In this document: positions 13,094 to 19,254 of the stretch, in pieces
Layout of the letters: each line of letters starts with the position of its first letter
Position numbering within the stretch: position 1 is the stretch's first letter
From: Gemmatimonadota bacterium
Lineage (GTDB): Bacteria; Gemmatimonadota; Gemmatimonadetes; Longimicrobiales; Gaopeijiaceae
DNA: 19,254 nucleotides
Reading direction: 5' to 3'
NCBI GenBank assembly: GCA_003695865.1
Contig: RFGQ01000157.1
Span: 1-19,254, forward strand
Position numbers and translations under genes: made by a program
The notes under the pieces: generated by a model
Seen by the model: the letters and a program-made list of their open reading frames with translations, nothing else
The model's database searches: none
Told to the model about the DNA's origin: nothing

Positions 13094-15058
13094 TCAGGCC
13101 TCGTCCAGGGCGAGCAGGGCCTCTTCGGCGGCTTCCCAGGCGGCCAGGGCCTCGGTCACGGCCGCGCTCAGGCGCGCGCGCTCCTCTTCGAGCGCGCGGA
13201 CCCGTTCGGGCTCGACGCGCTCGTGGAAGTCGGGCGCACAGAAGGTCTCGTCGATCTCGCGCAGCCGGGCCTCGAGGGCTTCGACGCGCTGCGTCGCCTC
13301 GTCCCGCTGCCGCTCGAGCTTGAACCGGTTCGGCCGGGGCCGGCGGCCGGAGCGCCTCTGCCCGCCGGCCTCGCGGTCGCCCCCGCCCTCGTCGCTCCCC
13401 CGGCCGGCCCGCTCGCTGCGACGCTCCTCGCGGCGGCGGAGCAGCACCTGGTCGGCGTCGAGGTGGTCGTCACCGCAGGCGTGTACGTACTCCTCGTACG
13501 TGCCGGGGTAGTCCCGCAGGCCGTCGGGCCGAACCTCGACGATGCGGGTGGCCAGGCGGCTCACGAACCAGCGGTCGTGCGATACCAACACGAGCGTGCC
13601 GTCGAAGGCCCGCAGACCCTCGACCAGCGCCTCGATCGACTCCAGATCGAGGTGGTTGGTGGGCTCGTCGAGCACGAGCACGTTGGGCCGCTCGATCGCC
13701 AGCCGCGTGAACACCATGCGTGCGGCCTCGCCGCCCGAGAGCGCCGAGAGGGGCCTGGTCACGTCGTCTCCGGAGAACAGCATCAGCGCGAGCTGCCCAC
13801 GCACGAATCCGGGATCCCGCTCCGGACAGGCGTCCCGCACCCAGTCTTCGACGGTGCGATCCAGGTCTTCGAGCTGCTCGTGGTGGTCCTGCGCGAAGTA
13901 GCCCACGTGGGTCTCGTATCCCCAGGTAACCTCACCTTCGTCGGCCTCGAGCGCGCCCACGGCGATGCGCAGCAGCGTCGACTTCCCGATGCCGTTCGGC
14001 CCGAGGATGGCCACGCGGTCGCCCCGCTCGACGGTGAGGTCGACGCCGTGCAGCACTTCGTTGTCGCCGAACGCCTTGCGGACGCCGCGCAGCCGCAGCA
14101 CCTCGCGTCCGCTCGCCCGCCGTGGCTCGAAGCGGAAGGTGGGGTAGCGCCGTGAGCTGCGCGGCAACGCCTCGAGTCCTTCGGCCTTCTTCTCGATCAG
14201 CCGCAGCTTGCTCTGCGCCTGGCGCGCCTTGCTCGCCTTCGCCCGGAAGCGCTCCACGAACTTCTGGTGGTGCGCGATGTCGCGCTCGCGGCTCGCGATC
14301 TCTTTCTCGCGACGCTCCCGCTCGCTCTGCTTGGCCTCGAGGAACGCGCTGTAGTTGCCCGGATAGAGGAGGACCGTTTCGTAGTCGACGTCGAGGATCT
14401 GCGTCGCGACGTTGTCGAGGAAGCGGTGATCGTGCGAGATCACCACGACGGGCCCTTCGAACTGGGTCAGGAACGTCTCGAGCCAGCGGATGGAGAGGAT
14501 GTCGAGGTGGTTCGTGGGCTCGTCGAGCAGCAATACGTCGGGCCGGCTCGCCAGCACCTGCGCCAGCAGGACGCGCAGCTTGAACCCGCCCGAAAGCGTC
14601 GCGAGCGGCTGCTCGTGGAGCGCCGCCGGGATGCCGAGCCCCTCGAGAATCGCGGCCGCCCGGGCCTCGGCGGTGTAGCCGTCGAGACGCTGCACCGCCT
14701 CCTCGACCGCCGTGAAGCGCTCGGCGTCGAAGTGCTCTTCGGCTGCCGCGAGAATGGCCTGCCGCTCCTGCAGCGCCTCCCAGAGCTCGGCGTCTCCCAT
14801 GAGGGCCACGTCGAGAATGCGCTCGTGCTCGTGCAGGAACTGGTCCTGGCGCAACGTGCCGAGGCGCAGCCGCCGCGGAATCGACACGGTGCCGTCGCTC
14901 GGTTCGATGTCGCCCGCGAGGATGCCGAGCAAGGTGGTCTTGCCCGACCCGTTCGCGCCCACCAGCCCGTAGCGCTCTCCGGGGTTGAGCTGGAACGAGG
15001 CTCCGCGGAACAACGTGCGGTCGCCGAACTCCTTGGTGAGGTTCGAGACGGAGATCAT
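13094..15058 (-). CDS. ABC-F ATPase, YbiT-like core with C-terminal coiled coil
   Basis: A soluble tandem ATPase of the ABC-F family, which acts on ribosomes rather than in transport. Domain order in 654 residues: ABC1 with Walker A GANGSGKT (34-41), signature LSGGFKLR (155-162), and Walker B LLLDEPTNHLD (176-186); an inter-domain linker (about 235-318) expected to reach the peptidyl-tRNA site; ABC2 with GPNGIGKST (353-361), LSGGEAARM (440-448) and LVLDEPTNHLD (461-471). GTLRQDQF and MGDAELWEALQER closely resemble E. coli YbiT. After residue 540 a basic, Gly-rich spacer leads to a charged coiled coil (about 578-650), as in Uup and unlike YbiT. There is no transmembrane segment. It is last in the lexA-tadA-lipoprotein run, 7 bp after the gene before it. 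A role in translation is inferred from the family. Confidence 0.93.
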   Translation of the reverse strand: MISVSNLTKEFGDRTLFRGASFQLNPGERYGLVGANGSGKTTLLGILAGDIEPSDGTVSIPRRLRLGTLRQDQFLHEHERILDVALMGDAELWEALQERQAILAAAEEHFDAERFTAVEEAVQRLDGYTAEARAAAILEGLGIPAALHEQPLATLSGGFKLRVLLAQVLASRPDVLLLDEPTNHLDILSIRWLETFLTQFEGPVVVISHDHRFLDNVATQILDVDYETVLLYPGNYSAFLEAKQSERERREKEIASRERDIAHHQKFVERFRAKASKARQAQSKLRLIEKKAEGLEALPRSSRRYPTFRFEPRRASGREVLRLRGVRKAFGDNEVLHGVDLTVERGDRVAILGPNGIGKSTLLRIAVGALEADEGEVTWGYETHVGYFAQDHHEQLEDLDRTVEDWVRDACPERDPGFVRGQLALMLFSGDDVTRPLSALSGGEAARMVFTRLAIERPNVLVLDEPTNHLDLESIEALVEGLRAFDGTLVLVSHDRWFVSRLATRIVEVRPDGLRDYPGTYEEYVHACGDDHLDADQVLLRRREERRSERAGRGSDEGGGDREAGGQRRSGRRPRPNRFKLERQRDEATQRVEALEARLREIDETFCAPDFHERVEPERVRALEEERARLSAAVTEALAAWEAAEEALLALDEA

Positions 15059-15065
15059 GCGGCCG

Positions 15066-16340
15066 TCAGCGGCGACCGCCGAACGCGCGGCGCCCCACGC
15101 CGAGCAGGAACGGCTCGTCGCCGATCGGGCCGCCTTCCGAGACCGCCCAGTCGTAGCTGAAGAGCAGCACGCCGTGGGCGCCCTGACGGCGGGCGATGTC
15201 GATCTTGTCCAGCGTGCCCTGCGGGGTGGTCTGGTAGGCCCCGATGCCCGCCCACACGCGCCGGGGCCCGGCGCGCTCCACCGCGTCGGCCACCAGGCTG
15301 CGGAAGCGCTCGTCGTCGGGGGTGTAGGCCATCGGTGCCACCACGTCGAGCAACCCCTCGGCCACCCACGAGGGCCAGTCCTGATAACGGTAGCGGACCG
15401 CGTCGACGGGATCGGCGAAGACCGCGGCCGACACGAGCAGGTCCGGACGGTCGGCCTTCACCCCGTACGAAACCCGCTCGACGAGTTCGCTCACCTGTTC
15501 CCGCCGGAACTCGTCCCAGGGGCCCGGCAACGCGTCCGGCCAGGCGAGCGGATCACCACCCGAAGCCCGTTCGAGTTCGGCGCGGCGCGCCGGCGACAGT
15601 CTGCGCGACACCCAGCGGCGGAAGCGGTCCACGGCATAGGGGGAATAGTCGAAGTCGGGTCCCGGATAGCGGACGTAGTCGAAGTGGATGCCGTCCAGTT
15701 CGTAGCCCCGTGCCAGCTCCATCCAGACCCGGTAGATGCGCTCCTTCACCTCGGGGCGGGCCGGCGACAGGTAGAGGCCCTCCACCCGGTCCCGGTGCTC
15801 ACGAGCCCAGGCGAGCAGGCGTTGCACGTAGGCGGGATCGCGCGGATCGACGGCGCGGAGCTCACGCGCCAGATCGCGGGGAACGGCGAGCCACTCGGGG
15901 TGGGCACGCACGACGTGCCGGGGGTCTTCGGGCAGGTCGCCCAGGCCGGCGACGATGTAGGTGTTCACCCAGGCGTGTACCTCGATCCCCCGCCGGTGCG
16001 CCTCGTCGATCACCAGCGCGAGCGGATCGAAGCCGGGGCGCTCGGCCACCGCGGGCGCGAGCGGCAGCAGGTCGGAGCGATAGTAGGCGTCGCCGCGGCC
16101 GCGCACCTGCACCAGCAGCGTGTTGAACCCCGCCTCGTCGGCCCGGCGCACCATCTCACGAATCGCATCGGGATCGCCCAGCGTGGTGCGCACGACCCAC
16201 AGTCCCCGCACCTCGTCGGCGGGCGGAAGGGTCTCGCCCGCCGCCGCGGGGCCCGGGGTGCGCGGAGCGCCCACGGGGCGGCACGCCGCCAGGGCGAGTG
16301 TGAACAGGAGCGTCCAGCGAGCGGCGCGGCCCGGAGTCAT
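15066..16340 (-). CDS. GHL10-type glycoside-hydrolase-like lipoprotein
   Basis: A 424-residue predicted lipoprotein: a hydrophobic stretch ends in the lipobox LAAC, with Cys20 as the lipidated residue. The mature part is a TIM-barrel protein of the glycosyl-hydrolase-like 10 (DUF187) family. Typical segments are VRGLWVVRTT (44-53), GFNTLLVQVRGRGDAYY (71-87), GIEVHAWVNTY (118-128), LYLSPARPEV (189-198) and LDGIHFDYVRYP (215-226); the Asp and His in the last block are expected active-site residues. YVRYP and MAYTP are also in place. The natural substrate of this family is unclear, probably a cell-envelope or extracellular glycan. The ATG at 16340 overlaps the tadA stop as ATGA and follows AGGGA. 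Confidence 0.88.
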   Translation of the reverse strand: MTPGRAARWTLLFTLALAACRPVGAPRTPGPAAAGETLPPADEVRGLWVVRTTLGDPDAIREMVRRADEAGFNTLLVQVRGRGDAYYRSDLLPLAPAVAERPGFDPLALVIDEAHRRGIEVHAWVNTYIVAGLGDLPEDPRHVVRAHPEWLAVPRDLARELRAVDPRDPAYVQRLLAWAREHRDRVEGLYLSPARPEVKERIYRVWMELARGYELDGIHFDYVRYPGPDFDYSPYAVDRFRRWVSRRLSPARRAELERASGGDPLAWPDALPGPWDEFRREQVSELVERVSYGVKADRPDLLVSAAVFADPVDAVRYRYQDWPSWVAEGLLDVVAPMAYTPDDERFRSLVADAVERAGPRRVWAGIGAYQTTPQGTLDKIDIARRQGAHGVLLFSYDWAVSEGGPIGDEPFLLGVGRRAFGGRR

Positions 16341-16825
16341 CGGCGTTCCCTGAAGAAGGCCCTGAGCAACTCGGCAGAGGCGTCCGCGAGCACGCCGCGC
16401 GTGACCGCGGCCCGGTGATTCAACCGCGGATCCTCCAGCAGGTTCCCCAGGCTGCCCGCCATGCCGGCCTTGGGATCGGCGGCCCCGTAGACCACCCGCT
16501 CCACGCGCGCCAGCACGCTCGCGCCCGCGCACATCGCGCAGGGCTCCAGCGTGACGTAAAGCGTGCAGTCGGTCAGTCGCCAGTCCCCGTGGCGCCGAGC
16601 GGCGCGGCGCAGGGCGAGCACCTCGGCGTGCGCGGTGGGGTCGGGCCCGGTCACCGTGCCGTTCGCCGCTTCCGCCACGAGCACGCCCCCCCGCACGACC
16701 ACCGCGCCGACCGGCACTTCGCCCCGCATCGCCGCGCAACGTGCGAGTTCGAGGGCACGCGCCATCCAGCGCACGTCGCCCGCGCGGGCGGGCTCCTCGT
16801 GGAGGGGGATCGTCTGCGAAGGCAC
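16337..16825 (-). CDS. tadA: tRNA-specific adenosine deaminase
   Basis: Deaminates the wobble adenosine A34 of tRNA-Arg(ACG) to inosine. The 162-residue protein has the zinc deaminase signatures HAE (66-68), with catalytic Glu68, and PCAMC (95-99), with Cys96 and Cys99 as ligands; GEVPVGAVVV (35-44) and DWRLTDCTLYVTLEPC are characteristic of TadA. The GTG at 16825 lacks a ribosome site. The ATG at 16765 (residue 21) is another possible start, but most TadA proteins have a few residues before the ALELA helix, so the exact start is uncertain. It sits 29 bp after the lexA-like gene and overlaps the lipoprotein gene by four bases. Confidence 0.95.
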   Translation of the reverse strand: MPSQTIPLHEEPARAGDVRWMARALELARCAAMRGEVPVGAVVVRGGVLVAEAANGTVTGPDPTAHAEVLALRRAARRHGDWRLTDCTLYVTLEPCAMCAGASVLARVERVVYGAADPKAGMAGSLGNLLEDPRLNHRAAVTRGVLADASAELLRAFFRERR

Positions 16826-16854
16826 GGGCGTCGCGAGCGCGGCCCGGGTGCGGC

Positions 16855-17508
16855 TCAGTGCGCCGTCGTGCTCACCAGCGCCGGCGTCCCGTCGAAGCGA
16901 CGGAAGAGCGCGGCCACACGGCCCATGAGCGGGATCGTCTCGGGGTCCTCGACCACCGTGGCCTCGCCTTCGGGGAGCGGTCGCAGGAACACGCCGCGGC
17001 CGTTGCGCGAGAAGCGGAAGTAGCCGGGGCCCTCGTCTTCGAGCGTGGCGACCACCACGGCGCCGTCCTCGAGGTCGTCCACGATCGCCGGCTCGATGAG
17101 CACGAAGTCGCCCTCGTGGGCCCCGATCGACACCAGCTCGTCGCCCCGCGCGCGCACGAAATACGCCCCGCGGGCTCCGGCCAGCCGCCGGTCGATCGAC
17201 AGGAACATCTCGGCCCGCTCGCTGCGCAGGCCCGCGCGCTCCTCGGGAAGCTCGACGTAGCAGGGAATCGACACCGTCTGGGCGTTGAGGTCGACGCCCA
17301 GGATCTTCACGCCGCGCGAGCGCGACGGGTCCCGCTCGAGGAATCCCTTGTCGGCGAGCGCCTGCAGGTGCTCCGAGACGGTCTTGGTGCTCTTGATTCC
17401 GAAGCGTTCCCCGATCTCACGGATCGACGGCTGGTACGTATTGGTGCGCAGATACTGCACCATGTAGTCCAGGATCTTCCGTTCGATTTCCGTGAGGGTC
17501 TGGGCCAT
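16855..17508 (-). CDS. LexA-like repressor with inactive peptidase domain
   Basis: A 217-residue protein with a clear LexA winged-helix DNA-binding domain: LTEIERKILDYM, then YQPSIREIGERFGI (25-38), TVSEHLQALADKGFLERD (43-60) and SRGVKIL. The C-terminus aligns with the S24/LexA self-cleaving domain (GAYFVRARGDELVSIGAHEGD, about 114-134; DGAVVVATL; IPLMGRVAALFRR). However, the catalytic Ser of the usual RGDSM is Glu124, the catalytic Lys of the usual VKR is Phe164, and the Ala-Gly cleavage site is missing where the chain reads CYVELPEE (83-90). Self-cleavage therefore looks impossible. The ATG at 17508 has GGAG 5 nt upstream; the open frame to 17580 lies in the leader. It heads the run tadA-lipoprotein-ABC-F. 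No recA is in the window. Targets are unknown; it may be a LexA paralogue. Confidence 0.85.
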   Translation of the reverse strand: MAQTLTEIERKILDYMVQYLRTNTYQPSIREIGERFGIKSTKTVSEHLQALADKGFLERDPSRSRGVKILGVDLNAQTVSIPCYVELPEERAGLRSERAEMFLSIDRRLAGARGAYFVRARGDELVSIGAHEGDFVLIEPAIVDDLEDGAVVVATLEDEGPGYFRFSRNGRGVFLRPLPEGEATVVEDPETIPLMGRVAALFRRFDGTPALVSTTAH

Positions 17509-17581
17509 GGGGGCTCCGTCCGCTCCACAGACTTCGGAGGCTACCGTGTTGTCGAGGGGGGCGCCGGAGACCGACGCCACG

Positions 17582-17646
17582 GGCGAAACGCCGACCCTCC
17601 GCAGAGCGGGGCGACGCGGGATCGTTATCCTAATCTGCGGCGAAAC
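17582..17646 (-). repeat. Direct 8-bp repeats in the lexA-like promoter and leader
   Basis: GTTTCGCC (coding-strand sense) occurs twice, at 17639-17646 inside the promoter spacer and at 17582-17589 in the leader, 57 bp apart. They could be binding sites for the regulator itself. No canonical GAAC-N4-GTTC or CTGT-N8-ACAG LexA box is visible. Confidence 0.3.
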
Positions 17647-17656
17647 AGGGTGTCAA
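17627..17656 (-). promoter_or_regulatory. Promoter of the lexA-like gene and its downstream run
   Basis: A perfect -35 TTGACA (17651-17656) and a -10 TAGGAT (17627-17632; 4 of 6) are 18 bp apart on the minus strand. The promoter lies just past the gltX stop. The predicted start near 17620 gives a leader of about 112 nt. Confidence 0.6.
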
Positions 17657-17669
17657 GAAAGGAATTCGT

Positions 17670-19145
17670 TCAGGCTGAAGAATCGCCCGAGGGCGCGGCG
17701 ATTTCGCCCCCGGAGAGGTGCTCGATCGCCCGGGCCAGCCGCTCGAGCGTGCGCTCGCGGCCCAGGAACACCAGCACGTCGAAGATCCCCGGGCTGTTCT
17801 GACGGCCCGTGACGGCCACGCGCAGCGGGTGGATCACCTTCCCGGCCCCTACGCCGCGCTCCTCGGCGTAGCCGCGGATCACGGCCTCGAGCGCCTCGCC
17901 GCTCCAGGCCTCCAGCGCCTGCAGGCGGGCCCGCAGGTCGTCCAGCACGAGGCGGGCCCATTCGGGGTCCTTCAGCCAGTGCTTGCGCACGGCCTCGTCC
18001 TCGTAGGCCACGTCCTCGGCGAGGAACGGCTCGGCCAGCTCGACGATGTCGGGCAGGCGGCGTGCGCGCGTCTTGAGCAGGTCGAGCAGCGCGTGATACC
18101 AGGCCTCCCGGGCCTCGAGCTCGGCGCCGGTCGCGAGTCCCGCCTCTTCGAGGAGCGGTGTCACCAGGGGCGCCAGACGCTCCGGCGGGGCGGCGTTGAA
18201 GTGCTGGCCCGAAAGCCAGTCGAGCTTCTTCAGGTCGAAGACGGCGCTCTTCCTGAGCACGCGCTCCAGACCGAAGCGCTCGACCAGCTCGGCGCGCGTC
18301 ATGAACTCGATGTCGTCTCCCGGGCTCCAGCCCAGCAGGGCCAGGAAGTTCACCATGGCCTCGGGCAGGTAGCCCTCGCGGGCGTACTCGCCCACCGCGG
18401 TCGCCCCGTGCCGCTTCGACAGCCGTTTGCCGTCGGGCCCCAGGATCATCGGCAGATGGCCGAACACGGGCACGGGGTGGCCGAGCGCCCGGTAGAGCAG
18501 AATCTGCTTGGGCGTGTTCGAGAGGTGGTCGTCGCCTCGCAGCACATGGGTGATGCCCTGCTCCGCGTCGTCGGACGTGACGGCGAGGTTGTAGGTCGGG
18601 CTGCCGTCGGAGCGCAGGATCACCAGGTCGTCGAGCTCGGCGTTCTCGAAGCGGGTGGGCCCGTGCACCACGTCGTCCCACTCCGTCGCGCCGTCCGGCA
18701 CCCGGAAGCGGATGGCGAACGGCTCGCCGCGCGCGGCGCGCTCCTCCGCCTCGTCGGGGTCCATGGCCTCGGCGATGCGGCGCAGCGCGCGCCGGTCGAG
18801 GTGTCCGCCGGCTTCCTCGTGCATGCGGGCCACCTCTTCGGGCGTCGTGAAGTCCCGGTAAGCGTGCCCCTCGGCCAGCAGCCGCTCGGCGGCCGCCCGG
18901 TGGCGCTCGACGCCCTCCGACTGGAAGTAGGGTCCCTCGTCCCAGTCCAGCCCCAGCCAGCGCATTCCCTCGAGGATGGCCTCGGTGTGCTCCGGACGCG
19001 ACCGCTCCCGGTCGGTGTCTTCGATACGCAGCACGAACACCCCGCCCTGCCGGCGCGCGAAGAGCCAGTTGAACAGGGCCGTGCGCGCGCCCCCGACGTG
19101 CAGGTAGCCGGTGGGCGAGGGCGGGAATCGGACGCGGACGGACAT
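17670..19145 (-). CDS. gltX: Glutamyl-tRNA synthetase
   Basis: Charges tRNA-Glu with glutamate in the cytoplasm. The 491-residue class I synthetase has the HIGH-type motif PPSPTGYLHVGGARTALFN (8-26), a middle domain without zinc-binding cysteines, and the KMSKS-type motif GKRLSKRHGAT (239-249); VLRGDDHLSNTPKQ (201-214) is also characteristic. The C-terminal half is the helical anticodon-binding region. I chose the ATG at 19145, which begins MSVRVRFPPSP; a TTG three codons earlier is possible. No Shine-Dalgarno sequence is visible. A TTTACA (-35-like) at 19176-19181 lacks a convincing -10 partner. Whether it also charges tRNA-Gln cannot be read from sequence alone. Confidence 0.97.
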   Translation of the reverse strand: MSVRVRFPPSPTGYLHVGGARTALFNWLFARRQGGVFVLRIEDTDRERSRPEHTEAILEGMRWLGLDWDEGPYFQSEGVERHRAAAERLLAEGHAYRDFTTPEEVARMHEEAGGHLDRRALRRIAEAMDPDEAEERAARGEPFAIRFRVPDGATEWDDVVHGPTRFENAELDDLVILRSDGSPTYNLAVTSDDAEQGITHVLRGDDHLSNTPKQILLYRALGHPVPVFGHLPMILGPDGKRLSKRHGATAVGEYAREGYLPEAMVNFLALLGWSPGDDIEFMTRAELVERFGLERVLRKSAVFDLKKLDWLSGQHFNAAPPERLAPLVTPLLEEAGLATGAELEAREAWYHALLDLLKTRARRLPDIVELAEPFLAEDVAYEDEAVRKHWLKDPEWARLVLDDLRARLQALEAWSGEALEAVIRGYAEERGVGAGKVIHPLRVAVTGRQNSPGIFDVLVFLGRERTLERLARAIEHLSGGEIAAPSGDSSA

Positions 19146-19186
19146 GGCGGACAACGAAAACGAATCGTTGCCGCGTGTAAAGGGGT

Positions 19187-19199
19187 GAGCCTCAGGCTC
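19187..19199. repeat. Short palindrome upstream of gltX
   Basis: GAGCCT-C-AGGCTC is an inverted repeat with 6-bp arms around one base, 42 bp upstream of gltX. It overlaps the possible end of the next leftward gene and a -35-like TTTACA lies just below it. An operator role is possible; a hairpin needs a larger loop than the single base offers. Confidence 0.3.
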
Positions 19200-19254
19200 C
19201 GGCGGCGGGCGCGGGCCGGGCCGCGGCGGCGGCCGCGCTCGGCGCCGCCGCGTC
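19192..19254 (-). CDS. Possible alanine/proline-rich C-terminal end of a leftward gene
   Basis: Reading leftward from the window edge, 20 codons run without a stop to TGA at 19192-19194 and give a chain of almost only Ala, Pro and Gly (DAAAPSAAAAAARPAPAAGA). Such tails are common at protein ends in GC-rich genomes, and the gene would lie 46 bp before gltX in the same direction. The stretch is too short and low in complexity to confirm that it is coding. Confidence 0.35.
   Translation of the reverse strand, partial: DAAAPSAAAAAARPAPAAGA

Noticed and set aside
14985..16418. A 477-codon plus-strand frame over the GHL10-type gene
   Set aside because: Antisense shadow; the minus strand has a lipobox, family motifs and an ATGA junction.
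17661..17672. A GAACGAATTC stretch near the lexA-like promoter as a LexA box
   Set aside because: It does not fit GAAC-N4-GTTC and lies in the last codons of gltX, upstream of the -35 box.
1..19254. CRISPR arrays, tRNA or rRNA genes, transposases, phage genes or attachment sites
   Set aside because: No regularly spaced repeats, cloverleaf-like conserved stretches, integrase or transposase motifs, or terminal inverted repeats were seen; composition is even across the window.

Overview
The window is GC-rich, tightly packed bacterial chromosome made almost entirely of housekeeping genes. I see no insertion sequence, phage gene, CRISPR array, rRNA or tRNA. The organism is probably an environmental bacterium of the Gemmatimonadota or a similarly GC-rich, little-studied phylum. 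This rests on the gene mix: PyrR with a class I dihydroorotase, a Tat-type PqqB-like protein, a signal-peptide-bearing NhaC antiporter, frequent GTG starts and a likely leaderless gene. It is an inference from style, not from a marker-gene comparison.

Layout, left to right. (1) 1-45: the first codons of a leftward gene leave the window; a promoter and a Fur-box-like palindrome precede them. (2) 239-877 (-) upp (uracil salvage) and 980-1633 (+) pcm (protein repair) diverge. (3) 6167 down to 1623 (-): a five-gene run of M50 membrane protease, scpA, scpB, an RluB-type pseudouridine synthase and an unassigned Rossmann-fold protein, with 4-bp overlaps or short gaps. (4) 6326-6580 (+) rpsT, with its own promoter and a strong hairpin terminator. 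(5) 6729-7742 (+) a Tat-exported PqqB-like metallo-beta-lactamase-fold protein, probably on a leaderless mRNA. (6) 10665 down to 7839 (-): pyrR-pyrB-pyrC, a pyrimidine operon joined by GTGA stop/start overlaps. (7) 10876-13044 (+) an NhaC-family antiporter, divergent from pyrR. (8) 17508 down to 13094 (-): a lexA-like gene, tadA, a GHL10-type lipoprotein and an ABC-F ATPase in one run. (9) 19145 down to 17670 (-) gltX. (10) The last ~60 bases may be the alanine-rich tail of another leftward gene.

How the genes fit together. PyrB and PyrC catalyse steps 2 and 3 of UMP synthesis; PyrR senses nucleotide supply and Upp recovers uracil. ScpA and ScpB form the non-SMC part of the condensin complex. 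RluB, TadA, GltX, S20 and the ABC-F protein all serve the ribosome or tRNA. No stretch longer than about 300 bases lacks a gene.

The most unusual item is the lexA-like gene. It has a good LexA DNA-binding domain, but its peptidase domain lacks the Ser/Lys catalytic pair and the Ala-Gly cleavage site, so the protein should not respond to DNA damage by self-cleavage. Also notable are the edge Fur box, the leaderless PqqB-like gene with an altered metal motif, the divergent pyrR/nhaC control region and the uncharacterised Rossmann protein. I found no clear multi-gene novel defence or biosynthetic system.
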